NCBI GenBank assembly: GCA_000824845.1
Contig: CCNC01000185.1
Span: 1-64,000, forward strand
From: Mesorhizobium sp. ORS 3359
GTDB lineage: Bacteria > Pseudomonadota > Alphaproteobacteria > Rhizobiales > Rhizobiaceae
Direction: 5' to 3'
DNA length: 64,000 nt
Shown here: one piece after another, positions 36,020 to 45,716 of the stretch
Layout of the letters: every line of letters starts with the position of its first letter
How positions within the stretch are numbered: the first letter of the stretch is position 1
The notes under the pieces: generated by a model
Databases searched by the model: none
The model's input: only the letters and a program-made list of their open reading frames with translations
Told to the model about the DNA's origin: nothing
Translations under genes and position numbers: made by a program

Positions 36020-36952
36020 GTGAAGGCTCTAGTGACCGGCGGTGCCGGCTTCATTGGTTCGCATCTATGCGACCTGTTGCTGGCAAGCGGCCATGAAGTA
36101 ATATGTCTCGACAATTTCTCGACTGGTTCGGATGAGAACATCCGTCACCTGTCAAACAATGCACGGTTCAGCCTGCTGAGGCACGACGTCACCGTGCCGC
36201 TTCAGGTCGAGGCCGATGAGATCTTCAATCTCGCTTGCCCCGCCTCGCCTATTCACTACCAGCGCATTCCAATCGAGACGACAAAGGCTTGCGTCTATGG
36301 CGCCATCAACATGCTCGATCTTGCATGCGCTTCGGGCGCCAGAATCCTTCAGGCGTCGACGTCCGAGGTCTATGGCGATCCGCAAGTCCATCCCCAGACC
36401 GAGGCCTATTGGGGCCATGTCAACCCGATTGGCCCGCGCAGTTGCTACGATGAAGGCAAAAGATGCGCCGAAGCGCTGTTCTTCGACTATCGGCGCCGGT
36501 CGCAACTGCCGATCAAGGTGGTGCGCATCTTCAATACATATGGACCTCGCATGCACCCTTCGGATGGGCGCGTGGTCAGCAATTTCATCGTTCAGGCATT
36601 GCGCAACGACCCCATAACCATCTACGGCGACGGAAGCCACACCCGCAGTTTCTGCTATGTCGACGACCTGGTTGATGGGATGGCCCGGATGATGGCGACG
36701 CCCGACGATTTCGTCGGGCCCGTCAACATCGGAAACCCGACGGAAGTCACGATCCTCGAGCTGGCCGAGCTGGTGCTGGGCATCGTCGGCGGCAAGTCGA
36801 AGATCGAGTTCAAGCCCCTCCCAGAAGACGATCCCCAACAGCGCCAGCCCGATATAGGCCTGGCGCGTTCGGCGCTGGACTGGTCCCCTCGTGTTGCCCT
36901 CGAAGACGGGCTTGGCGAGACAGTCCGCTATTTCCGTGGGCTTATCAACTGA
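36020..36952 (+). CDS. UDP-glucuronate decarboxylase-like epimerase/dehydratase
   Basis: A 310-residue extended SDR most like UDP-xylose synthase. Cofactor motif GGAGFIGSH, Ser/Thr in ASTSEVYG, catalytic Y-x3-K in [18 protein letters not shown], and [19 protein letters not shown] all match that family. Would make UDP-xylose from UDP-glucuronate for cell-surface glycans. GTG start at 36020 with a GGGGGA ribosome-binding site. The upstream glycosyltransferase may use the product, although the gap suggests separate promoters. Confidence 0.85.
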   Translation: MKALVTGGAGFIGSHLCDLLLASGHEVICLDNFSTGSDENIRHLSNNARFSLLRHDVTVPLQVEADEIFNLACPASPIHYQRIPIETTKACVYGAINMLDLACASGARILQASTSEVYGDPQVHPQTEAYWGHVNPIGPRSCYDEGKRCAEALFFDYRRRSQLPIKVVRIFNTYGPRMHPSDGRVVSNFIVQALRNDPITIYGDGSHTRSFCYVDDLVDGMARMMATPDDFVGPVNIGNPTEVTILELAELVLGIVGGKSKIEFKPLPEDDPQQRQPDIGLARSALDWSPRVALEDGLGETVRYFRGLIN

Positions 36953-36978
36953 CGGATCGACCAGGCGCGGCGCAAAAC

Positions 36979-38007
36979 TCAGCCCCGCATCTTGCGCTGG
37001 CGCCAGGCGTCGAGCGTCTCGCCGATGATGCGTTCGGGCACGTGATCGAGCTCGAACACGGCCTCGATGTCGAGCACGTCGAGTTGATCGAGGAAACCGG
37101 CGGGCACCTCGCCGTGGCGCAGTCGCGCGGCGTCCTTCGCCGTGGTGACCAGGCGCAGCCCTTCCTGCCGGGCGAGCGCCAGAAGGTCGGCAAGCTCGTC
37201 CTGGGCGTAGAAATGATGGTCCGGAAAGGCGCGCGAAAGCGCGACTTCACCGCCCGCGCCGCGCACCGTGTCGAAGAATTTCTCCGGATGGCCGATGCCG
37301 GCGAAGGCCAGGAAGCGGCCGCCGGCGAAGCGTGACGGATCCGCCGGCTCGACATGCGCCAGGAAGATCGGCCGGCCGGCGCGCGCCGCCTGGCGCACGA
37401 CGCCGTCGGCGGCGGCCCCCTCGCCCATCTTCAGCAGGCCGCTGGTGAATACCAGCTGGTCGACGATCTTGGCGCGGAGCGGTCCACCCGGAATGACGCG
37501 GCCGTTGCCGACGCCGAAGCGGGCGTCGACCACGACCAGCGCATAGTCGATATGGATGCGAGCCGACTGGAAGCCGTCATCCATGATCAGGAAATCGCAG
37601 CCATGTCCCTCGATGAGCAGTTTTGCGCCCGCGGCGCGGTTCGCCGTCACCGCCACCGGCGCGTGTTCGGCCAGAAGCAGCGGCTCGTCGCCGACATGTT
37701 TGGCGGCGTCGTGATGCGCATCGACGACATGCGGCTTGGCGAACGAACCGCCATGGCCGCGCGACAGGAAGCCGGGCGTGAGCTGCATGCGCCTGGCTTG
37801 TTTGGCCAGGGCAATGGCGACCGGGGTCTTGCCGCTGCCGCCGACGGTCAGATTGCCCACGCACAGCACCGGCGCGTCGACCTTCTCGCGCGGGGCATGC
37901 CGCATGCGGCGGCCGGCAACCATGCCGTAAGCAGCCGACACCGGCGACAGAGCGAGCACGCGCCAGTCCGGCTTTTCCCACCAGAAGGGCGGCGCCTCGC
38001 TGGTCAT
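36979..38007 (-). CDS. lpxK: tetraacyldisaccharide 4'-kinase
   Basis: Phosphorylates the 4' position of the lipid A disaccharide at the inner membrane. The P-loop VGGSGKTPVAIALAKQ and the family blocks SRGHGG, ITANRAAGA-like VTANRAAGAK and DDGFQ are visible. ATG 38007 starts the conserved N-terminus MTSEAPPFWWEKPDW, giving 342 residues. ATG 38040 in frame, with GGAGAAGG supplied by a palindromic repeat, could add 11 basic residues. It follows waaA on the same strand. Confidence 0.95.
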   Translation of the reverse strand: MTSEAPPFWWEKPDWRVLALSPVSAAYGMVAGRRMRHAPREKVDAPVLCVGNLTVGGSGKTPVAIALAKQARRMQLTPGFLSRGHGGSFAKPHVVDAHHDAAKHVGDEPLLLAEHAPVAVTANRAAGAKLLIEGHGCDFLIMDDGFQSARIHIDYALVVVDARFGVGNGRVIPGGPLRAKIVDQLVFTSGLLKMGEGAAADGVVRQAARAGRPIFLAHVEPADPSRFAGGRFLAFAGIGHPEKFFDTVRGAGGEVALSRAFPDHHFYAQDELADLLALARQEGLRLVTTAKDAARLRHGEVPAGFLDQLDVLDIEAVFELDHVPERIIGETLDAWRQRKMRG

Positions 38008-38036
38008 CGCGCGGCTTCCGCGCAATTTGCTTTTGC

Positions 38037-38080
38037 GCATGACCTTCTCCAAAAATCGGGTCCGATTTTTGGGATCATGC
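38037..38080. repeat. diverged copy of the intergenic palindrome, between waaA and lpxK
   Basis: Contains a perfect inverted repeat, CCAAAAATCGG and CCGATTTTTGG with a two-base spacer (38049-38072), flanked by GCATGATC- and GTCATGC-like ends. Read on the minus strand it aligns with the 26621-26670 element (AGCATGATCCC...GGTCATGC). It begins right after the waaA stop, and its far end reads GGAGAAGGTC-ATG, an apparent ribosome-binding site and start codon in frame with lpxK. Confidence 0.7.
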
Positions 38081-38081
38081 T

Positions 38082-39398
38082 TTAACGCCCGTTGGCGCCT
38101 TTCAGGCGCGCCTTGACGACCAGCGGCTGGATATAGGGCTCCAGCGATTTCAGCGTGCGGGCAAGCGCGCCGCGCATCTCGTCGACCGTGGCGGCACCCG
38201 CCGCGATCATTTCGTGGCGCGCCGCTTCGTTGGTCAGAAGGAAATTGACCGCGCCGGTCAGCATGTCGCGGTCGCGCACAAGCTTGGCGCCGCCGCTGTC
38301 GAGCAGGCGCTGATAGGCCTCGCGGAAATTCTGCACGTTGCGGCCGGCAAGCACCGCGGTTTCGAGCATCGCCGGCTCGAGCGGGTTCTGGCCGCCTTCC
38401 GAGGTCAGCGAACGGCCGACGAAAGCAATCTCGGTCAGCCTCAGGTAAAGCCCCATCTCGCCGATCGTGTCGCCCAGAAGGATATCGGTATCGGGCGAGA
38501 TGCGGTCGCCCTTGCTGCGCCTTGCCACCGTCAGGCCCATGCCGGAAATCTGCGCGGCAAGCGCGTCGGCGCGGTCGGGATGACGCGGCACGATGATGGT
38601 CAAAAGCCCATGATGGCGCCTGTGCAGGCTGGCATGGACCTCGGCGGCCACGACCTCCTCGCCGTCATGGGTCGAGATCGCCGCCCAGGTGGGGCGAGCG
38701 CCGATCTGGCGCTGCAGGGTGGTCAGGGCCCGCTCGTCAACCGGCGGCGGGTTGGTGTCGACCTTGAGATTGCCGGAAACCGTGACCGGCCGGGCGCCGA
38801 GCGCGCGGAACCGCTCGCCGTCGACATCCGATTGAGCGATGACGTGGGCGAGATTCTCGAACAGCGCCTCGGCAACGCTCGCGCGCTTCTTCCAGGACAT
38901 GAAGGAGCGGTCCGACAGCCGGCCGTTGACCAGAACCTGCGGCACGTTGCGGGCGCCGAGTTCCAGGATGGTCATCGGCCAGATTTCCGATTCGGCGATG
39001 ATCGCCAGTTCCGGCCGCCAGTGATCGAGGAAACGGCTTACCGCGGGCTTGAGATCGAGCGGCACATATTGGTGGATGATGCGGCTGCCGAGGCGCTCGT
39101 CGGCGACCTTGGCCGAAGTCACGGTGCCGGTGGTCAGGACGACGTTGACGCCGTAGTCGAGGATGCTCTCGACCAGCGGCACCACCGCGATCGTCTCGCC
39201 GACGCTTGCCGCATGGATCCAGATCACCGGCCCTTCCGGCCGCGGCCGGCCGGCGACGCCATAGCGCTCGCGGCGCCGGGCGCGATCCTCCTTGCCGCGC
39301 GAGGCGCGCCAGGCGACATAAGGACCGATCAGCGGATAGGCGGCCGCTCCCGCATAGCGGTAGGCGGTCAGTGCCGCACGCGCCCAGCGCTCGCTCAT
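38082..39398 (-). CDS. waaA: 3-deoxy-D-manno-octulosonic acid transferase
   Basis: A 438-residue Kdo transferase adding Kdo to lipid IVA. N-terminal membrane anchor (AYRYAGAAAYPLIGPYVAWR), the active-site Glu region WIHAASVGETIAVVPL, IIAESEIWPMTILEL and the C-domain motif EGGQNPLEPAMLE are typical of WaaA/KdtA. Its ATG overlaps the stop of the DUF374 gene (ATGA), so they are co-translated. Part of the DUF4170-DUF374-waaA-lpxK operon. Confidence 0.96.
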   Translation of the reverse strand: MSERWARAALTAYRYAGAAAYPLIGPYVAWRASRGKEDRARRRERYGVAGRPRPEGPVIWIHAASVGETIAVVPLVESILDYGVNVVLTTGTVTSAKVADERLGSRIIHQYVPLDLKPAVSRFLDHWRPELAIIAESEIWPMTILELGARNVPQVLVNGRLSDRSFMSWKKRASVAEALFENLAHVIAQSDVDGERFRALGARPVTVSGNLKVDTNPPPVDERALTTLQRQIGARPTWAAISTHDGEEVVAAEVHASLHRRHHGLLTIIVPRHPDRADALAAQISGMGLTVARRSKGDRISPDTDILLGDTIGEMGLYLRLTEIAFVGRSLTSEGGQNPLEPAMLETAVLAGRNVQNFREAYQRLLDSGGAKLVRDRDMLTGAVNFLLTNEAARHEMIAAGAATVDEMRGALARTLKSLEPYIQPLVVKARLKGANGR

Positions 39399-40174
39399 TT
39401 GCCGCCATCCACGAGGCGATAGGCCTCGGCCGTCGCGGCGTTGAGGGAGGCGGTGACCTCCTGGCGCTTGCGCTCCATCTCGGCATCGTCGGCATCGGCC
39501 GGCACGAAGACCGGGGGGCCCACGATAACCGCGGAGCGCCCGAAAGGCAGGTTGATGGTGGTCTTATCCCAGCTCTTCTCCAACACCTTGCGGCGACTGG
39601 TGGCGATGGCCGAAGGCAGGATCGGCCGGCCGGAAAGCCTTGCCAGAAGAACAATGCCAAGCCCGGCCTCGCGCGGCTTGCCGTTCGGAATATCGGCGAT
39701 CATGGCGACGTTCTTGCCGATGACAAGCGATTTCTTGAGCGCGATCAAGGCCTTGGCGCCGCCCTTATCGAGGTGTTTCGAACTGTCGCGGCCGCCGGAA
39801 CCGCGCACTGCCTCGATGCCGAATTTCTCGAGCATCAGTGCCTGGAGCTCGGCGTCGGCGCTGCGCGAGACCATGGCGACCAGCGGCCGGCCCTTGGGGT
39901 AATAGGCAGGGGTCAGGAGTTGCTGGCCGTGCCAGAGCGCGATGATGCCGGGCTCAAGATGCGCATAAGCGCCGCCGGCAACCTTCGTCGAGCCTTCGAC
40001 AAGCGGGCTGGTGAGGCGAATCAGCCGCAGGAACCAGGCGAACAGGCTGGCGATGAAATTCTTGACGAACCCCGACTGCGCCAACGGCTCGCGGATGCGC
40101 CGCCACAGCGTACGCGTTCCGCCGCGTCTGGCAGCGCGCCGCCTGGTCGCCCCTTTCACCGCCTCATGCTCCAT
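39395..40174 (-). CDS. DUF374 lysophospholipid acyltransferase family protein
   Basis: About 259 residues with one N-terminal membrane-associated helix (FIASLFAWFLRLIRLT) and the DUF374 core: IIALWHGQQLLTPAYYP, VSRSADAELQALMLEKFG, RGSGGRDSSKHLDKGGAKAL, and PNGKPREAGLG. The H-x3-Q/WHGQ region replaces the H-x4-D of PlsC-type enzymes. Probably an acyltransferase in outer-membrane lipid metabolism. ATG 40174 chosen because the frame above it overlaps the DUF4170 gene. Coupled to waaA by a 4-bp overlap. Confidence 0.88.
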   Translation of the reverse strand: MEHEAVKGATRRRAARRGGTRTLWRRIREPLAQSGFVKNFIASLFAWFLRLIRLTSPLVEGSTKVAGGAYAHLEPGIIALWHGQQLLTPAYYPKGRPLVAMVSRSADAELQALMLEKFGIEAVRGSGGRDSSKHLDKGGAKALIALKKSLVIGKNVAMIADIPNGKPREAGLGIVLLARLSGRPILPSAIATSRRKVLEKSWDKTTINLPFGRSAVIVGPPVFVPADADDAEMERKRQEVTASLNAATAEAYRLVDGGK

Positions 40175-40179
40175 CGACG

Positions 40180-40425
40180 TCAACCGCCGACCTTTGTTTC
40201 TGGATCGAGCAGACGGTGCAGATGAACAACGAAATAACGCATATGGGCATTGTCGACACTGGCCTGCGCCTTCGCCTTCCACGCAGTGTGCGCCGATTGA
40301 TAGTCGGGGTAGATTCCGACGATGTCGAGCGCGTCCAGGTCACGAAACTCGGTTCCACCCAGCTTTTTCAGCTCTCCACCGAAAACCAGGTGCAAAAGCT
40401 GTTTCTTTCCGTCTTCCACGGCCAT
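40180..40425 (-). CDS. DUF4170 protein
   Basis: An 81-residue protein with the DUF4170 pattern: LLHLVFGGELKKLGGTEFRD, DLDALDIVGIYPDYQSAHTAW and the C-terminal MRYFVVHLHRLLDPE. Small alpha/beta protein, function unknown, conserved beside waaA/DUF374 in Rhizobiales. ATG 40425 has AAGGA upstream; five bases separate it from the DUF374 start. Confidence 0.9.
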   Translation of the reverse strand: MAVEDGKKQLLHLVFGGELKKLGGTEFRDLDALDIVGIYPDYQSAHTAWKAKAQASVDNAHMRYFVVHLHRLLDPETKVGG

Positions 40426-40500
40426 GCCGATCCTTCGCAGATTCATGAATTTTGTGAAACGTTTAGCCCAAAGCAGACGATTTTGGAACTGCGGGCCGAC

Positions 40501-41310
40501 TCACCCTTGGTCAATCTCCGCGATGACCCTGCCGAGCACGCCGAGCAGTTCGCCGCTGCCGGCCGCGAGCGCGCCGTGATTGATCACCTCGCCGGCGTAG
40601 CGCGGCGGCTTGCCAGCGCGATCAAGCAGTGCGCCGCCAGCCTCGGCGAGGATGAGATCGGCGGCGGCGATGTCCCAGTCATGCGCATTCGGCTTGACGA
40701 AGGTCGCATCGAGCTTGCCGGCGGCGATCATCGCCAGCCTGTAAGCAAGCGAGGGGATGTAGGCGGCCCGCCGCAGCCTGTCGTGCCAGACTTCCGGCAT
40801 CAGGTCGACAAGCGGCTTGGGTCCGCCGATATCGACGTTTTGCCCAAGCGGACGCACATGGATGCGCTTGTCGTTGAGATAGGCGCCCTCGCCCGGCAGG
40901 GCCCAGTAAGTCTCATGCTTGGCCGGGCATTCGAGCACGCCGGCCAGCGAGCGGCCGTCCTCGACCACGGCGACGCTGACGCACCAGGAATGCAGGCCGT
41001 CGAGAAAGCCGCGCGTGCCGTCGATCGGGTCGACGACGAAGGTGCGGCGGGCCGACAGCCTGGCGTGGTCATCGGCGGTCTCTTCCGACAGCCAGCCGTA
41101 ATCCGGACGCGCCTTGAGCAAGGTCTCGCGAAGATAGGCGTCCGCCGCATGGTCGGCCTCGCTCACCGGCGAGGTGCCGCCCTTCATCCACACCTGCGGG
41201 TTGTTGCCGAAATAACCCATGGCGATGGCGCCGGCTTCGCGCGCGGCATCGCGCAGCAAGGCAAGGTCGTCGCCAACCTCGCTCGTTGTAAGGTGGTCAA
41301 GCGCCGGCAA
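40501..41310 (-). CDS. inositol monophosphatase family, CysQ-like 3'(2'),5'-bisphosphate nucleotidase
   Basis: A 269-residue Mg-dependent, Li-sensitive phosphatase-fold protein: GTSPVSEADHAADAYLRETL, WLSEET, DPIDGTRGFLDGL and WDIAAADLILAEAGG carry the metal residues. Family members hydrolyse adenosine bisphosphate or inositol phosphates; CysQ is preferred by similarity. Start appears to be TTG 41310 with AAGGGA six bases upstream, inside the end of pmbA (14-bp overlap). Follows pmbA on the same strand. Confidence 0.9.
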   Translation of the reverse strand: MPALDHLTTSEVGDDLALLRDAAREAGAIAMGYFGNNPQVWMKGGTSPVSEADHAADAYLRETLLKARPDYGWLSEETADDHARLSARRTFVVDPIDGTRGFLDGLHSWCVSVAVVEDGRSLAGVLECPAKHETYWALPGEGAYLNDKRIHVRPLGQNVDIGGPKPLVDLMPEVWHDRLRRAAYIPSLAYRLAMIAAGKLDATFVKPNAHDWDIAAADLILAEAGGALLDRAGKPPRYAGEVINHGALAAGSGELLGVLGRVIAEIDQG

Positions 41311-42640
41311 GGGTCATCCCTTCGATCAGGAGCGTCGGGGCGGCGGTGCCGAAATTGCGGTCGAGGTCGCTCGCCGGCACCATGTTGAGGAACATGGTCT
41401 TCAGGTTGGAGGCGATCGTCACCTCCGCCACCGGATAGGCCAGCGCGCCGTTCTCGATCCAGTAGCCGGAGGCGCCGCGGCTGTATTCTCCGGTCACCAT
41501 GTCGACGCCCTGGCCGAACACCTCGGTGACGTAAAAGCCGCGCTTCAGCGACGCGATCAAGTCGTCCGGCGAACGCTCGCCGGGCTCAATGGCGAGATTG
41601 GTCGAGGACGGCGAGACCGACGAGCCGCTGCGGGAGCCGCGTCCATTTGTGACGAGACCAAGCTCGCGCGCGGCGGAGGTCGACAGGAACCAGTGGTTCA
41701 AGATGCCCTTCTCGACCATCAGCAACTTCTCGCCTTCGACGCCTTCGCCGTCGAACGGGCGCGAGGCCTGTCCCCGCCGGCGTAAAGGCTCGTCGGTGAC
41801 GGTGATCGCGGCCGAGGCCACTTGCTTGCCCATCATGTCGCGCAGGAAGCTGGTCTTGCGGGCGACCGCCGCGCCGTTGATGGCGCCGGCGAGATGGCCG
41901 GCGATGCCGCGCGCCACGCGCGGATCGAACACCACATCGACGGGGCCGGTCGCCGCCTTGCGGGCGCCGAGGCGGCGCACGGCGCGTTCGCCGGCCTTGC
42001 GGCCGATCTCTTCCGGCGCGTCGAGATCGGCGAAATGCTGGCGCGAGGAGAATTCATAGTCGCGCTCCATAGCCGTGCCCTCCCCGGCTATGACGCTGGT
42101 CGAGCGCGAGAAACGCGAGGCGACATACTGGCCGACAAAGCCATGCGAGGTGGCGAGCACGAGCCCGCCCAGCCCGGCGCTAGCGCTGCTGCCGGAGGAA
42201 TTGGTGACGCCCTTGACGGCCAATGCGGCCGCTTCGGCGGCAAGGGCCGCCTCCTTCAACTGGTCGGCCGGCACCTCGGTCGGATCGAAAAGGTCGAGGT
42301 CGCGCAAATTGCGGGCAAGCAGCGCGGGATCGGCGAGGCCCTGGAACGGATCCTCGGGCGAGACTTTGGCCATGGCGACGGCGCGCTCGGCAAGCATTTC
42401 CGGATCGGAAGCGGCAGTCGCCGAGACGCTCGCCACGCGTTGGCCCACGAAGACGCGCAGCGACACATCCTCACTCTCCGACGATTCGGTGCCCTCGACC
42501 TTGCCCAGCCGCACCGACACGCCGGCAGAGCGGCCGCGCACCGCCACCGCGTCGGCCGCGTCGGCGCCGGCGCGCCTGGCGGCCTCGACGAGCGCCGTCA
42601 CGCGATCGGTCAATTTCGCTGCGTCGAGCCGGTTGGTCAT
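41297..42640 (-). CDS. pmbA: TldD/PmbA family metalloprotease-like protein
   Basis: A 447-residue TldE/PmbA-type protein. Family features: the N-terminal RLGKVEGTESSESEDVSLRV, a central VVFDPRVARGIAGHLAGAIN, FDGEGVEGEKLLMVEKGIL, TNGRGSRSG and the C-terminal GEYSRGASGYWIENG. TldE partners TldD in a heterodimer that processes peptides; the metal site is in TldD, so this subunit lacks HExxxH as expected. Upstream of cysQ with a 14-bp overlap. tldD is not in the window. Confidence 0.93.
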   Translation of the reverse strand: MTNRLDAAKLTDRVTALVEAARRAGADAADAVAVRGRSAGVSVRLGKVEGTESSESEDVSLRVFVGQRVASVSATAASDPEMLAERAVAMAKVSPEDPFQGLADPALLARNLRDLDLFDPTEVPADQLKEAALAAEAAALAVKGVTNSSGSSASAGLGGLVLATSHGFVGQYVASRFSRSTSVIAGEGTAMERDYEFSSRQHFADLDAPEEIGRKAGERAVRRLGARKAATGPVDVVFDPRVARGIAGHLAGAINGAAVARKTSFLRDMMGKQVASAAITVTDEPLRRRGQASRPFDGEGVEGEKLLMVEKGILNHWFLSTSAARELGLVTNGRGSRSGSSVSPSSTNLAIEPGERSPDDLIASLKRGFYVTEVFGQGVDMVTGEYSRGASGYWIENGALAYPVAEVTIASNLKTMFLNMVPASDLDRNFGTAAPTLLIEGMTLAGA

Positions 42641-42845
42641 AAGGTTGTTCCCGTTTGTTCATGCAATCTGTCAGGGCCATGCACTTTGTCACGCCCTGCG
42701 GCACCTGTCGCATCGTCTTGTGCATGCCGAAGCGCCAGCTGTCGCACCATCTATTGTTCCACCCACGCTAGTGCAATGGCGGATGCGGCAATCTCAAGGC
42801 AATCGCGGTGGTTCGTGTGGGATGCGCAGGGCCGAAAAGGGCGTG

Positions 42846-43889
42846 CTATCCGGCCACCGGCGCCCAGATCACGTCCTCGATCCTCGTTGCCCCCGTCGCC
42901 AGCATCACCAGCCGGTCGAAGCCCAGCGCCGAGCCGCTTGCCTGCGGCATGATGGCCAAGGCCGCCAGGAAATCCTCGTCCAGCGGATAGCGCTCGCCAT
43001 AGACGCGCTCTTTCTCGTCCATCTCGGCGAGGAAGCGGCGGCGCTGCTCTGCCGGGTCTGTAAGCTCGCCGAAGGCGTTGGCGAGCTCGACGCCGCAGCA
43101 ATAGAGCTCGAAGCGCTCGGCAACGCGCCGATCCTCGGCGCTCGGGCGGGCAAGTGCCGCTTCCGAAATCGGATAGCCGTAAAGGATGGTGGCCCGCCCC
43201 TGCCCCAGCGCCGGTTCGATCTTCTCCACCATCACCCGGCTGAACAGATCGGCCCAATTGTCGTCGGGCGCGGTGCGCAGGCCAGCCTTGACCAGCGCGG
43301 CATGAAGTCCGTCGCGATCCGTGCTCCCGTCAGCCGCGACGGTCGCCAGGAGGTCGATGCCGGCATATCGAGTGAAGGCCTCCGCCACGCCCAGCCGTTC
43401 CGGCTCGGCGAAGGGGTCGGCCTCGCGTCCGCGAAAACGGAAACGCCTGGAGCCGGCCTTCTCCGCGGCAAGCGCCAGGAATTCGGCGCAGTCGTCCATA
43501 AGGCGCTCGTAAGTTTCGCCGACGCGGTACCATTCGAGCATGGTGAATTCGGGATGATGCAGCGGCCCACGCTCACGGTTGCGCCAGACGGCGCCGAGGC
43601 TGAAGATGCGCTCCTCGCCGGCGGCGAGCAGCTTCTTGCAGGCGAATTCCGGCGAGGTGTGGAGATAGAGCGGCTGGCGTGACGCGTCCGGTCCGATCGC
43701 CTCGGTGGCGAAGGCGGAAAGATGCGCCTCGTTGCCCGGCGAAACCTGCAGCGCCGAGGTCGTCACCTCGATGAAATCACGTGTCGAGAACCAGCCGCGA
43801 AGCGCGGCGGCAATTGCGTTGCGCGCCATCAGCCGGGGCCGGCGGTCGGCATGGATATCAGGCATCCACCAGGGCGATGCGGCGGTCAT
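42846..43889 (-). CDS. epmA: EF-P beta-lysylation protein EpmA (GenX)
   Basis: A 347-residue class II aminoacyl-tRNA-synthetase paralogue lacking the anticodon-binding domain, which attaches beta-lysine to Lys34 of EF-P. Motif 2 region [25 protein letters not shown]-like block, [12 protein letters not shown], and motif 3 [17 protein letters not shown] are visible. ATG 43889 ([20 protein letters not shown]) is used; the frame above is A/T-poor without a start signal. Divergent from efp, its substrate, 129 bp away. EpmB is not in the window. Confidence 0.93.
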   Translation of the reverse strand: MTAASPWWMPDIHADRRPRLMARNAIAAALRGWFSTRDFIEVTTSALQVSPGNEAHLSAFATEAIGPDASRQPLYLHTSPEFACKKLLAAGEERIFSLGAVWRNRERGPLHHPEFTMLEWYRVGETYERLMDDCAEFLALAAEKAGSRRFRFRGREADPFAEPERLGVAEAFTRYAGIDLLATVAADGSTDRDGLHAALVKAGLRTAPDDNWADLFSRVMVEKIEPALGQGRATILYGYPISEAALARPSAEDRRVAERFELYCCGVELANAFGELTDPAEQRRRFLAEMDEKERVYGERYPLDEDFLAALAIMPQASGSALGFDRLVMLATGATRIEDVIWAPVAG

Positions 43890-44018
43890 GGGCAGGAAAA
43901 TCGCACGGAAGACTGGCGGTTCGGCGAAAGATGCGCTAGGGCGCACGCGATGGCCGCCGTCGCCGCTTCGCGGAAATCGACGCTTGCAGGCCGAAAAACT
44001 CGAACGGGATCGAATATC

Positions 44019-44588
44019 GTGGTCAAGGTCATCGCCAGCTCCTTACGCAAAGGCAACGTCGTCGATAAGGACGGCAAGCTCTATGTCATCCTCTTTGCCG
44101 AAAACATCCACCCTGGCAAGGGCACGCCGGTGACGCAGCTCGACATGCGCCGTATCGGCGACGGGGTGAAGGTGTCGGAGCGCTACCGCACGACCGAAAT
44201 GGTCGAGCGCGCCTATGTCGAGGAGCGCGAGCACACCTTCCTCTATTCCGACGGCGAAGGCTTTCACTTCATGAACCCGGAAAGCTACGACCAGGTCGTG
44301 GCCTCGGAAGCCGTGGTCGGCGATTTCGCGCCCTATCTGCAGGAAGGCATGGCCGTTCAGCTCGCCCAGTTCAACGGCGTGCCGATCTCGCTGACGCTGC
44401 CGCAGCGCGCCACCTTCGAGGTGGTCGAGACCGAGCCGGTCACCAAGGGCCAGACGGCGTCTTCCTCCTATAAGCCGGCCGTGCTCTCCAACGGCGTGCG
44501 CACCGCCGTACCGCCGCATATCTCGGCCGGCACGCGCATCGTGGTGATGACCGCAGACGGCTCCTACGTCGAGCGCGCCAAGGACTGA
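44019..44588 (+). CDS. efp: translation elongation factor P
   Basis: A 189-residue EF-P relieving ribosome stalls at polyproline. With the GTG start at 44019 the modified lysine in [12 protein letters not shown] is residue 34, exactly the E. coli position, which decides the start; the track frame from 43722 runs through epmA antisense. The rest ([43 protein letters not shown]) is canonical. Adjacent divergent epmA indicates lysyl-type modification. Confidence 0.96.
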   Translation: MVKVIASSLRKGNVVDKDGKLYVILFAENIHPGKGTPVTQLDMRRIGDGVKVSERYRTTEMVERAYVEEREHTFLYSDGEGFHFMNPESYDQVVASEAVVGDFAPYLQEGMAVQLAQFNGVPISLTLPQRATFEVVETEPVTKGQTASSSYKPAVLSNGVRTAVPPHISAGTRIVVMTADGSYVERAKD

Positions 44589-44716
44589 TATTTTACGGCG
44601 GCGCGAGTGGCACAGCTCGCCTGCAGGGGCGGGCTACGCGCGAATGCGCCTGCCGACTTCTGCAAGGTATGAGAGCATGTCCCTTGTGGGCAGTATCAGT
44701 TGCAAGTTCGGCTGAA

Positions 44717-45439
44717 CTACTCTCCCGAAGGCGACGAAATCAGCACATATCCGCGGGTTCTGTTCTCATTGTCGCTGTCGACCGTGTTCATCGCCCCGAA
44801 CAGGTCGGCCGTCGTCACCCATACCGGCGGATATTTGTAGCGGGCGACATCGAGGATCAGGAACCTGTCCGCTTTCTCGTCGTAAGCGGCCAGCGGCGAT
44901 ATGTGCCCGCCCTTCTCCTGGCCCATCGCCTTGCGCAGATAGTTGACGATGACGAAGTGCCCGGGCTTGGCAAGGAACGAACTGGCCTGGGTGCGGAACT
45001 GCTCGAGGCTGGCATCCGAAGCATGGCGGACCTCGGCCTTGATCGGCTGGGTGGAAAGAATGGCCCCTATCTGGTCGAGCGTCATTCCCTGCTTGTCGAG
45101 GACCTGACGCGGAAGAATAGCCTCCGTGCGCTCGTTCAGGACGTTATCCTGCGTGAACGTCTTGTAAGGCTCGTATTCGGGCACAGCAGGCGCCGGAACG
45201 TTGAGCGCGTTCAGCACCATGACGATGCTGGCGACGCCGCAATAGGCCTGCGTCTTTTGCGTGAGAAAGTTGCTCGCGAGGGGGAAATAGGCTTCCTTCG
45301 CCATGCTTTCGGCAAGAAAGCTCTCTCCGGCAGGGGAACTGAATCCTGTCAGATTGTCCGGAAGCTTCAGCGTCTCCGAGAAGGCGCTGGGCGCAATCAG
45401 GAGAAACGCCAGCAGGAGCGAATAGAAACGCGCAGACAT
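44717..45439 (-). CDS. periplasmic phytochelatin-synthase-like cysteine protease
   Basis: A 240-residue secreted papain-fold protein of the phytochelatin synthase family. Signal peptide MSARFYSLLLAFLLIAPSAF, then the nucleophile Cys67 in TQAYCGVASIVMVLNAL, His179 in KGGHISPLAAYD and Asp197 in LILDVARYKYPPVWV. The His-Asp spacing of 18 equals that of the Nostoc enzyme (183/201). Bacterial half-length forms cleave the glycine from glutathione and do not polymerise it well. Slightly lower G+C than its neighbours; monocistronic. Confidence 0.9.
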   Translation of the reverse strand: MSARFYSLLLAFLLIAPSAFSETLKLPDNLTGFSSPAGESFLAESMAKEAYFPLASNFLTQKTQAYCGVASIVMVLNALNVPAPAVPEYEPYKTFTQDNVLNERTEAILPRQVLDKQGMTLDQIGAILSTQPIKAEVRHASDASLEQFRTQASSFLAKPGHFVIVNYLRKAMGQEKGGHISPLAAYDEKADRFLILDVARYKYPPVWVTTADLFGAMNTVDSDNENRTRGYVLISSPSGE

Positions 45440-45716
45440 TGTGACCCTCAGCCTCGTGGAGAAAGCATCAAGGGATGCTATCAGCTTTCGCAGGCCATCG
45501 CACGTTGATCTGCCGGCGCGTCCGGGTCAATCAACCAGCCGCACCATCAGGCGGCCGCCACCGGCAGCCCGGCCGCTTTCCATTCCGGCATGCCGTCCTC
45601 GAGACGGCGCGCGGAATGCCCGACCGAGCGCCGCGACAGCCCGACAAACCCTCGGCTGCGGTTTAGGCGTTCTCCAACCCTTTCCCGAAAACTGTCGAAA
45701 CGCTTAATATGCCCAC

